Of a DNA stretch of 64,000 nucleotides, positions 46,834 through 57,800 are shown one piece after another. The stretch spans positions 124,001-188,000 of the forward strand of contig NC_026480.1 of the NCBI RefSeq assembly GCF_000328475.2, written 5' to 3'. The position numbers and the translations under genes were made by a program. Numbering within the stretch: position 1 is the stretch's first letter; each line of letters begins with the position of its first letter. This DNA comes from Mycosarcoma maydis (lineage: Eukaryota > Basidiomycota > Ustilaginomycetes > Ustilaginales). The notes beneath the pieces are model-generated. The model had not been told where the DNA came from. It searched no databases and saw nothing but the letters and a program-made list of their open reading frames with translations.

Positions 46834-46911
46834 GAACGAAATAGCGAGCAGCGCGATCAGGAGACGGCAGAGACGCTTAGCAAGGTTGCCGAGAGGCTAT
46901 CGCTGTCATAG
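32567..46911 (+). CDS. RIM15: Giant Rim15-like AGC protein kinase with PAS, zinc finger and receiver domains
   Basis: Rim15/Greatwall-type kinases act downstream of PKA/TOR nutrient signals to promote quiescence through endosulfines. Exon 1 is 32567-32978 and exon 2 is 34838-46911, about 4161 residues (yeast 1770). The donor is GTAAGT after codon base 1; the acceptor CCAACAG leaves the correct phase, and an alternative acceptor 6 bp later also fits. The first 2100 residues are mostly Ser/Pro-rich. Conserved block LEELVSVAMEVLDVSINSLI at about 2180; PAS-like region about 2440-2520 (LYLSPAWKTVLGSDPAEL); CRICERDIPAWFFEKH zinc finger about 2606; kinase about 3139-3540 with GAFGSV, AIKVLKK, HRDLKPDN, DFGLSK and GTPDYLAPE, with a roughly 150-residue insert between DFG and APE; receiver domain about 3876-3990 with EDN, FIDVTLP and the AKPLEK lysine. 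Ends with polyglutamine. Confidence 0.9.
33190..33272 (+). repeat. CTTT / TC microsatellite
   Basis: About thirteen CTTT units followed by a CT/TC run, inside the long intron. Confidence 0.95.
34670..34686. repeat. 17-mer near-palindrome, intronic copy
   Basis: Exact AATCACGAATCGTGAAT, about 150 bp before the start of exon 2 of the Rim15-like gene. Confidence 0.85.
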
Positions 46912-47194
46912 TCGAGGTGTTTTGTTATGATTTGATTTCGGGGGTTTTTGTTTCATGTTTGCATTTGCAATGTTTTCGCATAAGATATGGTCATTCAGCA
47001 TCTGGGTTTGACAGGACGGTGTGAAGCGAGCGTGATGGGCAAGTCGATCAGCAGATTCAATCAGCGATGTCGAGATTGCCACGTTTGATGGGGGAGGTCA
47101 AGCGTGCGATCTGGGAGACGACATGTCAAGTGTGACGTGTGTAGCTGAGATTAGTGTGGGATCAGGGTGGAGATTGAACTTGGCTTGTAATACA

Positions 47195-47211
47195 AATCAC
47201 GAATCGTGAAT
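47195..47211. repeat. 17-mer intergenic near-palindrome
   Basis: Exact AATCACGAATCGTGAAT downstream of the Rim15-like gene. Confidence 0.85.
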
Positions 47212-47837
47212 GGACGTGTGGGGTTTTGGAAGACGAAGCAGACATCGGACCTACACTCACGGCTCACGACTTGGGCGAAAAAGCCAAACTCGCTTCAATC
47301 GTGAATAACTTAGTAAACAAGACTGTGTGCTCGCATGTGCGTCGTGCCGCGCAGTGAGAGCGTACATTCACGACTGATGATTTTGGTTTCACTTGACTTA
47401 CTTTTTGTTTTGGCCGTTTGGCAATTCGGCTCGCCTTTCCACCGGCGCCTCAACGTGGCGCATGATGATATTAATAATCACGAATGACGCGAGCGTAGGT
47501 GCCATCAACCCAAAATAAGTGAAGTCAACTCAAACTTGGCCACTGTGCGCGCGTTGCCGAGCGGACTTGCTCTTGGCACAGCCATCACCATCGTGAAGCG
47601 TAAACCGAGAATCGAGAGCTAAGCGTGAAGAGCTTCAACGCTGCCACAACGCACGACTCTTCCAAGTTCGAATACTAACTTCAATTGAATAATACCGTTT
47701 TGGGCCTATTTTCTTTCACAGGCGGACGCAGCGCGAGTCAGGTATTGTGATCTAACTACGGCTCAGGCACAGGTCTCGGCTCTGTGTCGGAAATCGCCAA
47801 TAAGGTGGTTTTCTTTTCCGTTGATCTTGTTGCGCTG

Positions 47838-47985
47838 CATTTTGGATTTTGGATTTTGGATTTTGGATTTTCGATTTTGGAAATTGGAAATTCGAAATTC
47901 GAAATTCGAAATTGGAATTGGAATTGGAATTGGAATTGGAATTGGAATTGGAATTGGAATTGGAATCTGGAATTTGGAATTTGGA
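47838..47985. repeat. Compound satellite GGATTTT to GAAATTC to GGAATT
   Basis: The array changes unit along its length: GGATTTT heptamers, then GAAATTC units, then about ten GGAATT hexamers, then GGAATCT. Open frames through it on both strands are repeat artefacts. Confidence 0.9.
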
Positions 47986-48182
47986 ATCTGGAACTTGTGT
48001 GGGTGTGCTGTGCTCTTTCTTGGTGTTGTGCTTCGACCTGGAATCCAAGCACGAACATGAAGCAAGAATCACGAATGGTGAATGGTACAGTCGTGTATCA
48101 CGAAGGAGAAGTGTGAGTCGTGAGTCCTGAGTCGTGAGTGCAAGATGGATTCACGAAATTACGATTGGTTTGGGTGGGGTGG

Positions 48183-48203
48183 GTGTGTGTGTGTGTGTGT
48201 GTG
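48183..48203 (+). repeat. GT dinucleotide microsatellite
   Basis: Roughly ten GT units followed by GCACGCAC. Confidence 0.9.
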
Positions 48204-48924
48204 CACGCACAATCGTGAACGGTGAATCGTGAGTTGCACACCCATACTCACAACTCTGTGACTGCACGCCGCATAGTTGCGTGAAACAGTTGACTGTGTG
48301 TGTGTTGCGCCTTGCCTTGGCCTCTCTTTCATTCACGATTATTAGCACAAGGTGTAACTTGTACTCGTGACTTGCAACTCAGACACAAGCCGGTGCCACA
48401 GGTCCCTGTTGATATACATCACCAGCTTCGCTCGGTCGATTCGACCTTTCTTCTCGTTGTCACGCTCCACCTCTGTCATCACGCTTCTGCGTCTCATCTG
48501 TCCTTTGCCGCTGCCTTGATCCTCTTGCTCTTGGCATTACACCCCGATTCGACCCAACCCCCAGCCTGGACTCCATTCATCCCCCTTTCATCAAGCATCC
48601 ATCTCACACGCCTAGATGCGGAAAGCATAAGCCTTTGCCATCGCATTCAGCCAAACCAGCACAGCACACAGCAACCTACGGCCATCTCTTTGGCGCGACC
48701 ACGGACGTGGCTTGGTCGATCCAGCTCTATTGCAGCTTGTCCCACATTGGTCCGACCCGCTCTTCTGTTACCCACTTGCGCTCATGTCGTTGGACCGTTG
48801 AACGATCCATCTTTCCAACCGCCTTTTCCTTGAGATCCCCCAATCGAGCTCTCGCGATTCTCTGCTCGTTATCTCCCACGCTTTCTCCGGCCACACCTTG
48901 GCTTGACGCACACATAGATCCACG

Positions 48925-51003
48925 ATGGCATCGTTACTATCGAGGCGTGCCTCGCATATCCTACTCGTCCTCCTCGGCCTCTTTCTAGCAGGTACCATTG
49001 TCGTCCTCACCACCGCCAATGCCTACTTTTCCATCGACACCTCGGCCTACATTTTGCCCCAAGAACTGGGCACCTGGGAGCAGATCCAATCCGGCGCTTC
49101 TCCAGATGGTCCAGATGGCCGCGACGCTCGCATTCCATGGCTCAACAAACTCACCTATCACAATTCCAGCGCGAACCCCATCGCTTCCCATTCAGCTTCC
49201 GTGCTTGATGCCAACGAGCTGGTGGCTAGACCCCAGCCGTGGCGCGACAACACGCCCAAGCAGTGGGACCCCAGCAATCCAAAGGAAAAGATCCCACGCA
49301 TCATTCATCAAACTTGGAAGGACGACCATCTTCCACCGAGGTGGCAGGCCATCCACGACGAGTGTGCCGCCATGCATCCCGACTACGAATACATGCTCTG
49401 GACGGATGCCGACTCGCGCAAGTTTATCGACGAGCACTACCATTGGTTCATCAACGTCTTTGACGCTTATCCGTACCCGATCCAGCGCGCCGATGCGATC
49501 CGCTACTTTGTGCTCCACCACTACGGCGGTATCTACATGGATCTCGACATTGGCTGTCTTCGCCGTTTCGACCCGCTGTTGCGATTCGAGGTCATCTTGC
49601 CCAAAACCCATCCCGTCGCGTCTCGAACGACGTGATGCTCTCCNNNNNNNNNNNNNNNNNNNNNNNNNNNNNNNNNNNNNNNNNNNNNNNNNNNNNNNNN
49701 NNNNNNNNNNNNNNNNNNNNNNNNNNNNNNNNNNNNNNNNNNNGATTCACTTCACCACCAGTACCTGACCAACTACCCCACCGTCATGTTCTCCACCGGT
49801 CCCATGTTTGTTTCGGCGTCGTATGGCTTGTACGTCGACGTTCACGGTCCGGCGTACCCTAGCACGCCCAAGCAACCCGAGGCGGGCTTCAAAGGCGTTC
49901 GCGTCCTGCCCAAGAGTCTGTACGGCAAAAACGTCAAGCCGGCCGATGCCCCCGACGCGTTCTTCTCGCACTTCTACGGCTCCAGCTGGCACGCCAACGA
50001 TGCGGGCTTCCTCATCTTTTTGCGCAAGTACGGCAGATTGCTCATCTTGGTCGGTGTCGGCGTGGTGCTGTATGGACTCTTGCGCACGCTGCTGCCCACG
50101 TTGCTGTGGAGATTGGGAGGCTACAAGGGTAGCTTTGGACGCGCCTCGAGACGCTCGGCTCGCGAACCGGGGCGATGGATCAGTCTTGCGATCGGCACTT
50201 CACAATCGGTTTCGAGACGTCGGTCGAAACGTCGTTCGATATCTACGGCTGATCACGACGAGAGCGTGGCGCTGCACGCCATGGCGCACCACGAGACGGT
50301 GGCGAGCACTTCGGCGGCGAATCCGGGCCGACTGTCGATGCCTGCGCCGCGGCCGACGCGGCTGAGCCTGCCGCTCTTCCAACTGCAAGACTCGGAGCCG
50401 ATGAATGATGCACCACCGCAGTCGGTGCTGGCATGGATGGGGCAGACGCTCTCGCGCCCGTCGTCGCGCAACGATAGCATGCGCGAGTTGCAGGCGAATG
50501 CGCGTACCGATAGTCCGAGCAAGAAGAAGGGCATCCTCTACCTGCCTGCCTACTTTGTACGTGGCGACGATGCGTCGAGTTCCGGGAGCCAGCAATTGAG
50601 TCCGAGCAGCAGTGCGAGCTCGCAACAGCTACAGTCGAATGCGGTTGCGCCCAACTCGGCGGCGTCGCCAACGCACAGTCTGGGCCAGTGGGCATCGTCA
50701 TTGTTACCCGCGAATTGGCGCGGTCCTAGTCCTGCGCCTAGTCACGCTTCTAGGCGGTCGAGGATGAGTCAGGATGTCGATGTTGAGAGCCTGGGGTCCA
50801 ATGCTGATGCTGATGCTGACGACGACGACCATGATAACTGGACCTCCCAGTGTGCGTCCGAACAGGACCCGTTAATCCATCCGTCTCTCTTCAGTCGCGC
50901 TTCGTTGGACGCTCGTTCCGAGGACCCCGCTTCTCACTATGCGCCTCCACCGTACGTGCATGCACAAGCGGCGTGCGTGTCCGCAGAAAAGCCGCGACCA
51001 TAG
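48925..51003 (+). CDS. SUR1: Inositol phosphoceramide mannosyltransferase (Sur1/Csh1 type, GT32), interrupted
   Basis: Golgi membrane enzyme that transfers mannose from GDP-mannose to inositol phosphoceramide. The N-terminus has a membrane span (HILLVLLGLFLAGTIVVLTT). The GT32 core shows IPRIIHQTWKDDHLPPRW, YEYMLWTDADSRKFI, RADAIRYFVLHHYGGIYMDL and the DXD motif DLDIGC. After HPV at about 49617 the frame breaks by one missing base; the following bases read VSNDVMLS in another frame, the expected continuation. Then comes a 100-N gap (49644-49743). The gene resumes at 49744 (YLTNYPTVMFSTGPMFVSAS), has a second hydrophobic span (LLILVGVGVVLYGLL) and a Ser-rich tail of about 270 residues not needed for catalysis. 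Break and gap are probably one assembly defect. Confidence 0.85.
49644..49743. other. Assembly gap, 100 N
   Basis: Exactly 100 undetermined bases, the usual placeholder for a gap of unknown size, inside the SUR1-type gene. Confidence 1.
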
Positions 51004-51220
51004 CCGTGTCTTTTATGTGCAACAACAGTCACAGGTTCACGTTTGGACACGTTTCCGCATGTCATGTCTCGTCTGTGCCACGCTCGTTTACGCTCGTCGT
51101 ATCGGTCTTGGCGTTTTCACGTTGGATTGTGCATGAGAGATTCGAGATGTATCGCGCAGAGAGCGTGTTGATGGAATACTAGTCATGGAGCACGTAACAT
51201 TGGGACGTAGGCGATCTAGG

Positions 51221-52279
51221 TTACACGTGTTCGGAGGGGGGGGGATGCGTAAGATGCTGCATGATCACTTCGTACGTCAAGATGGTGAGTGCCGAGCTGG
51301 GGACCGTTCTGACCAGGTTGACAGCCATGCCTTTGTAAAAGCCGCGAAGCCCCTCTTGGTGCGCGATGGTGCGACAAGCCTGCAAGACACCTGTATACCT
51401 CGACCCTGCACGTGCCAACGCTGTATCATCCGCTACCGCCTGCGATCTCGTCGGAACCGACGCCGCCATCCGCACGTGCTTGGTCTCGGCCATCGCGCTA
51501 CCCACCGACTTGATGCGCGGCTGCATCTGCAATCTCGTCCGCAACACTTCGTGCGGATAGGTAGTCACACTCGCTATCATCTTAGCTGTGCTACTGCACA
51601 ACAGGATCGTACTCGCCTCCAACTCTGCGTCATCCGCATCACGCTTACTGCCCCTAGCAATCGCCTTGAAGCTCTCGTACAACGGGAACTGAACCGCAAC
51701 GTGACTCACACCGAACAGACTCGGCAGCAACCCCTTGTAGAAGCCGCGCAATCCTTCGCTCTTGTAGATCTGCACAAATGCATCCCCCGTGTGTCGGTAC
51801 GGCTTGACGCCCGTGTCCTTGGCCGACTGAAGCATGAAGCGTGTCTTGACCACCCACAACGGAGACGTGCACACCGTCGATGCTGCACCGGCCGTCATGG
51901 CCGACAGGATGTGGTTCAGGAAATCCTTGGACGCCGTCAGCTCGTTCTGCGCCAGCGACGACTTGCACTTGTCGTACACGCTAAAGTAGATCGCCCAGGT
52001 GGGCAAGTATCCGAAGATGGTCGGGCCCAGTCCGCGATAGAAGCCACGAACTCCGTCGTCGCGCCAGATCTTGCGCAGTGTGCCACGCAGTCCCAGATAC
52101 CGTGGTGGATCAGCGCTATGTATTCGATGTGTTGTTGTGCATACCGACTGTGCATCGGCGATGGGTTGTCGTCGACCCTCTTGCGCCTGCAGCCGCGTCT
52201 TGACAACATCCAGCGGACAAGTGACCACCGACGACACCAGGCCCGCACATGCGCCCGCTATCGCTGACGCATGCAGCAT
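51221..52279 (-). CDS. Mitochondrial carrier, NAD+/pyrimidine nucleotide type
   Basis: Inner-membrane solute carrier, 352 residues, single exon from the ATG at 52279; an upstream in-frame extension lacks ATG. Three carrier repeats with signatures PLDVVKTRLQAQ, PLWVVKTRFMLQ and PHEVLRTRLQMQ, each followed by a GLRGFYKGL-like motif. The combination PLWVVKTR and YPHEVLRTR with GYLPTWAIYFSVYDK is typical of the Yia6/Ndt1 (NAD+) and Rim2 (pyrimidine nucleotide) subgroup; I favour the NAD+ type. An insert of about 50 residues before the third-repeat matrix helix is low-complexity. Convergent with the SUR1-type gene, 217 bp between stops. Confidence 0.88.
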   Translation of the reverse strand: MLHASAIAGACAGLVSSVVTCPLDVVKTRLQAQEGRRQPIADAQSVCTTTHRIHSADPPRYLGLRGTLRKIWRDDGVRGFYRGLGPTIFGYLPTWAIYFSVYDKCKSSLAQNELTASKDFLNHILSAMTAGAASTVCTSPLWVVKTRFMLQSAKDTGVKPYRHTGDAFVQIYKSEGLRGFYKGLLPSLFGVSHVAVQFPLYESFKAIARGSKRDADDAELEASTILLCSSTAKMIASVTTYPHEVLRTRLQMQPRIKSVGSAMAETKHVRMAASVPTRSQAVADDTALARAGSRYTGVLQACRTIAHQEGLRGFYKGMAVNLVRTVPSSALTILTYEVIMQHLTHPPPSEHV

Positions 52280-53134
52280 CGTGGACCGTTCGTACGTAAC
52301 CAAGCGGATCTATTTAGTGCCAGTCAGTCGATCCGCGTCGATGCGCAAGCTCGATGTGCGCTCCAAGCACACCCTGGTAGCCAGGTGTGTGCAGAATCGA
52401 CCTGTGTTCGCTTGCGTTTCGCGTGATAGCCGCCGTCGAATGCTCGACTATGCCCACTGCGCGCGCCTGCGTCCGCGTCGGCGTTGTCGCCGCTGTCGAG
52501 TGTCGTGCCAGAGCGGTGGTGTGTTGAGACTTTATTTACGCCACCATCAGTCCTGAACTGGTCCAAAGTCCGCAGAGCTCAATAGCGAATGCTGCTGCTC
52601 GCTCCGCAACGCGCCAAGTAGCACCAACCCAGGTGATCCAGCGCTCGTCCGCCTGCTGGCCCGAGAAGGTGTGATCGAGATCTCCTACGACCACGCTGAG
52701 CTACACAGCTCGCGAACCACAGCAAAAGCTGAGCCTAGTGGCTGTGTGCTTTTTCGCAAAGCAGAGGAGCTCTGGTCGAAAAGTTGATGCTAATCAGCCG
52801 AGCGATCGATGCTTTCTCAGCGTACAGCTATGCCGACCGTCGTCAGAGTCGTTATTCGAGGGCGTGACAGACAGAGCGATCTCGTCGAGCCGGTAACGTA
52901 TGCTTGCTCTGGCCCCGCTTTGTCTACCGATGTGGAGGCTATGCGATGGTGTGTAGAGGGACGTAGAGCAGAGATGGTTGTCACAATGATGAGATATGTG
53001 CAAGCGATAAGTCGAAATTCAGTGGAGGTCACTGTCCCCCTCGCTCTCACACGGATGGCCGCGTGCTGCTGCTGCCGCATTATGCACGATCAGAGCACAG
53101 ACTTCAGTCACAGCGGCACAGCTGAGCTCTTTTC

Positions 53135-53220
53135 AATCGTGAACCTTCGTGATTCACGATTCACGATTGCGGATTGCATTCACGAATCGTGAATCACGAA
53201 TAATCACGAATCACGAATCT
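53135..53220. repeat. Dense cluster of TCACGAATCGTGA-family repeats
   Basis: At least nine overlapping AATCACG/CACGATT units in both orientations, including ATTCACGAATCGTGAAT, a perfect palindrome apart from its centre base. It lies about 130 bp from the LTR insertion point. Confidence 0.9.
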
Positions 53221-53342
53221 CAAATTCCGGCGCTATCACACCGATCGTGAAGACGCGACTCACGACTGTGTAATTTTGTTGCAAATTCGTGATTGTTTGA
53301 TCGACAACTCATGCATCTGTTCACAGTTCGTTTGGCACCCGT

Positions 53343-53347
53343 GGCAC
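53343..53347. repeat. Target-site duplication, left copy
   Basis: GGCAC directly before the 5' LTR; matched by GGCAC at 58615-58619 after the 3' LTR. 5 bp is the usual duplication length for Ty1/copia elements. Confidence 0.8.
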
Positions 53348-53765
53348 AGTTGAAGATACAATGGTCGACCAAGACCATTTCGGCATAGTCCCTGCGCGAT
53401 CAAACGGAAATTGCGTGCGATTACCCAGGGTTACTCAACCGAAATTAACCGGGGTTACTCAACCGAAATTAACCGGGGTTACTCAACTAAATGTGAGCAG
53501 AGATGAGATAGCCCTCGCCTACTCTGCAAGAGCCTACCACCGAAAGGCACACAAGCCACGTCCCGCACAGAGCGAAGACGGGAAGGAAAAGAGGAGATGG
53601 ATGTCCCGAGTCGCAGGACGAGCAGTTTCATAAAGACATAAATATGCTCACTTTGTATGTAGTCTCGAGTCCAGAAAATCTAAGCGATCTTTTCACCATT
53701 TTCTTCCCTTCATCAAAACTGCCGAGAACCATCACGGGTTTTTCCCCCCTAATTAGTTCTCAAGT
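53348..53765 (+). repeat. 5' LTR (418 bp)
   Basis: Starts AGTTGAAGATACAATGG and ends TTCTCAAGT; the ends form a short imperfect inverted repeat rather than the canonical TG...CA. It contains a 24-bp tandem (GGGTTACTCAACCG... units starting 53428, 53452, partial 53476) and AAATATGCTC after CATAAAGACAT as a possible TATA-like region. It differs from the 3' LTR by four single-base insertions only. Confidence 0.93.
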
Positions 53766-53817
53766 GATTAAGAGTCTGAATTCTCTGCGACAGAGTCCAC
53801 ATCAAGAATTCCAAAAA

Positions 53818-54840
53818 ATGGTTAACACGCGCAGCCGCCACGGGCGCTCACCAAGCTTGGACGATCTCGAATACGAACCAAGCGCTGAAAGCAACACCGA
53901 GCAGCAAACGCGTGAGTACGAACTCCCCGGAAGAACTCCGGGGGTGGACGACAACAACGACGAAACCGACACGGACGATGCCGACAACATCGGCAAGGGC
54001 CGTACAGTGGTCTTCGAGACCGCCGCTGAAACCAGCGGTGAAGACGAACGCCGCGAGGTCGAACCCGTCGTCTCATACCCAAGTATGAGGGAGGTCGCCA
54101 AACGAATGGTGGCCATTCCGAAACTGACTGTGCGAAACTACCACAATTGGCGCATCATGCTCCTCAACACCATGCGCCTCATCCCGAAAGCCTCGGGCTA
54201 CATTAACGGAACGATCAAGCCTTCCTCCAAGAAATTCAACCGAGAATTCGACAATTGCCTGGTATCTGGTATCCAGCAGACTTTCGCCTTGGATGGGGAG
54301 CACAACGTGAACTGGGTACTGCTTGAACTAAGCACTAAACACCGCGGCTCGTATCGACTCCTCCAGAAGATCGAAGAAAAGCTCTCAAGCCCCCGCGAAC
54401 GCGCCATGCGCAAAGTGGCACTCATCGGACAGGTCACACAATGTCAAGATGTACCACAATGACGTCCGCAAGCTTTGCATAGAGCTACGCTCCATCCGTT
54501 CAGAAAGCGTCATCATTGGCAAACCCGCAAGTGATGAATCACTGTACGGGGCGTTGCTACGAGAATGCTTCAAGCACCCACTTTACAAGGAAGTCTGCGC
54601 CTCCGACCAATCGCTCACATTCGAGAACCTCGCAGACTTGCTCTGCATCCATCAGACCAAATACGAGTCATTGGGCACCGCCATCCAGCCTGGAAATGCC
54701 CAGGCCAGGGTCGCCGAGGTCGACGAAACCCCGGCACAGGCTCACAACGCTGAGGCCAAGCCCTGCAAGCAGAGCCCAGAGGAAGAGACAACAGACCTGC
54801 CTACGATGCGAGCAACGCGGTCATTCGCGACAACAGTGTA
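53818..54840 (+). pseudogene. Copia gag, frameshifted
   Basis: The ATG at 53818 opens a 214-codon frame with an acidic N-terminus and a copia gag-like core (LTVRNYHNWRIMLLNTMRLI). It stops at 54460-54462, but homologous-looking sequence continues in the next frame (from about 54449, MYHNDVRKLCIELRSI), and the CCHC zinc knuckle CLRCEQRGHSRQQC (54798-54839) is in the third frame, which then runs into pol. No Ty1-type slippery heptamer is visible at the first shift, so ordinary decay is preferred to programmed frameshifting. Confidence 0.8.
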
Positions 54841-57800
54841 AAGCCACTGTCATCCTCCCGCCCCCCAGCGAATATCGCAAACGCGTGTTCACAGCGGGGA
54901 GCCAGGTCTTGAAGGCTCCACTTATTGGGGACGCACAGGTTCAGACGGAGGCTACTGACGAAGGTGCACGAGTGACACTAGACCGCGAAGGAGGCCAGAT
55001 CTATTTGGCCGATGGCATACCACTGAGGATGGTCAAGAACCGCAAACGCCGGCTGTTCGAATTCCAAGGGGAAACCTGGAAAGAACATGCCCTGGTAGCG
55101 TCCCCGGACCTCTTCATGGGAGTCGAGGAAAATTTTGCAAGCGCAGAAAGAAAACCAAAGCTCACAGCAACGGAGCTGTGGCATGAAAGACTCGGCCACC
55201 CGGGTCGCGACAAGACGAGGAAACTCCTGCAGCTCCTCAAGAACGAACGAGACATCAAGTTAGATGCCGAGACCCCGACTAACTGCGCCGGGTGCATCCA
55301 GGCAAAGTCCACGAAGGCACGCCATGGCGCCGGCAGCGGGGAACGCGCCGATGCCCCCTTGGATCTTGTCCACATCGACTTGATTATCGATTCTTCTCGG
55401 GAAACCGAGTTCACTTGCACGTTGGTCGCCGTGGATGACTACAGCAAGTATGTGTACGTCCAGCCGTTAGTTAGTAAGGCGGACGCGTTCCTCGAGCTAC
55501 AGCGCATGGTCTCCTTCCTGGAACTCCAGACAGGCAGACAACTCAAGGCACTCAGGTCCGATCAGGGCTCTGAATGGACAAAAGCTGAGGCCCGCATCTG
55601 GGCCAGGGACAAGGGCATTCTCTGGCAAATGACGGTTAGCTACGACTCAAAGCAAAACGGCCGCGTCGAGCGGATGAATCGTTCACTCCAGGAGAAGATG
55701 CGAGCCCTCCTCATCCAGAGAAAACTCCCGGCTCGATTCTGGCCATATGCCCTTCGGACCGCGGCGTTCCTGATCAACCTTACTCCAAACGTCGATGACA
55801 AAATCCCTTACGCGCAGATCTTCAGCAAGACGCCTACTCGTTTCATCAGGTTACTTCGCGTTTTTGGCTGCCTCGCCTGGGTAAACATCCCCAAGGCAAA
55901 GAGGAATCGCCAAAAGATTGACGAGCGCTCCGTACCTGCGATTTTCATCGGGTACAGTTTGGAACGCAAGGGTTGGCTATTCTATAGCCCGAACTATTCC
56001 CCAAACATCTTTTGGAGCAACTCGGCCAAATTCATGGAAGTCCAATCTTGGGCCGAACGCACAGCATGGCGACCGATCGATATAAGTCCACCCCACGCGC
56101 CCACCCACGAGGAAGACGTGCCCGACTTTGGATACACCGAAATCGACCAATTCGATGAGACGGCCAACGCGCCTATCGACGACTTTGTTGATATCGATGC
56201 CATCCCTGACGATGCGGACGGCATGTTGCCCCCACCGGAGACGACTCAGGAGGCAGCGCCGGTATCTTCCGATGGCGCCCAGGCGTCGCGGGAAGTAACG
56301 CCGGTGTCCTCCGTTGGCGCCACTGACGGCACCGACACTCGCGACGTCCTGCAGCCTGCCGGACCGTCGGTCGATCTCCCGTTCCGAGACAACGAAGCCA
56401 TTCTCAGCGAAAAGTACGCAGCTATTCAGAATTCGAAAAATGAATGGGGCCACATGATCAACTTCTTCGCACCTCAGTTAACGGAGTCCATTCAGGATGG
56501 TTTTCCTGAGCGTCCAACTGACGCCCAACCGGACGACGCAGACCCTGAGACCTGGCCTCGCCACCTTCGCCGCGCGCCGCTTTCAGTCAACCTCCGCACG
56601 GGCCATGCTCTGGCAATCACCACTTCGCCAGCTGTCAATCTATCCCCCACGCTAAACCAAGCGAAGAGAGGCGAAGACTGGCCCCTCTGGCAAGAAGCCA
56701 TGCGCAGCGAAATTGGCGGCCTCGAGGCAAATGACACTTGGATTGTTGCTGACCTTCCCCCAGGGCAAAACCTTGTCGACTCAAAATGGGTCCTCAAGAT
56801 CAAGACCGACGCAAACCGGGTACCGACTCGCTACAAAGCACGACTCGTCGCCCGCGGCTTCACCCAACGCGAAGGCGTTGACTTCGACGAGATTTTCGCC
56901 CCAGTGGCGCCGCTCGAGGCGATCCGTGGCATTCTGGCCGTTGCTACTGTTTTCGATTGGGAGGTGGACGGTATCGACGTCGTACAAGCGTACCTTAACT
57001 CTACCCTCCATCACGACGTCTACATGAAGCCACCGGCCGGAGTCAACGTCCCCCCGGGCCAAGTCTTAAGACTGGTCAAAGGCCTATACGGACTGAAACA
57101 GTCGGGCCGAGAATGGAACCTAGTCCTCGATGCCCACCTCCGCAAGATCGGTTTTCACGCCGTGCCGAGTGCACCTTGTTTCTACTCGCGCGGCGAGGGG
57201 GGCAGCAGAACGATCTTGACATGCTATGTCGATGACATCCTCATCACATCTCCCAGCAGAGCCGAAGTTGACCGAACAAAGGCAGAGATTGCTGAAAAAT
57301 GGAACATAGAGGACAACGGCCCAGTCAAGGAATTCCTCGGGATCAAGATCGACCGTGACCGCAAAAATCGACACTTATCCCTTGACCAGTCGGCTTACAT
57401 CAAGGAGATGGCCAATAACTGGTTGGCCAACGACGTACGCAAAACAGCAAAGAGTCCTTTCGCAAAGTACTTTGAGGTCGGACCAGACATGGCCTGCGAC
57501 GCGAAACAGGCGAAGAAGTACCAAGAGCTCGTTGGGCAACTACTTTGGATCTCAAACACAGTCCGACCAGACGTCGCCTTCGCCGTCGGAACACTGGCGA
57601 GGTATATGTCCGACCCGATCGAACCCGCCTGGCTCGCAGCACTTCAAGTAGTTCGATACCTCAACTTCACAGCGGATTATCGGCTCATCCTTGGACCATA
57701 TCGAAACATGGAACAACCCGTGGTCACACATACTGATGCGAACTGGGCATCCGACCGGAACACTCAACGTCGAAGCACTTCGGGGTTCAATGACATTCAT

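Larger units (their letters stand above)
46912..48924. other. 2.0 kb intergenic region with simple repeats
   Basis: Between the Rim15-like stop and the SUR1-type start. No supported gene. It holds an exact 17-mer repeat at 47195-47211, looser copies at about 47300, 47480, 48066, 48220 and 48335, a GGATTTT/GGAATT satellite (47838-47985) and a GT dinucleotide run (about 48183-48203). The last 450 bp are C/T-rich, as expected of a leader. Confidence 0.6.
52280..53347. other. Intergenic region left of the retrotransposon
   Basis: No supported gene. It ends in a dense repeat cluster (53135-53220) and the target-site bases GGCAC next to the LTR. Confidence 0.55.

Noticed and set aside
47752..48130. 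Overlapping open frames on both strands
   Set aside because: They are translations of the GGAATT/GGATTTT satellite.
48998..49768. 256-codon frame crossing the assembly gap
   Set aside because: Alternative frame of the SUR1-type gene; it is open only because N is not a stop.
54380..54462. Programmed +1 frameshift in copia gag
   Set aside because: No Ty1-type CTTAGGC or similar slippery site seen, and a second frame change follows; decay is simpler.
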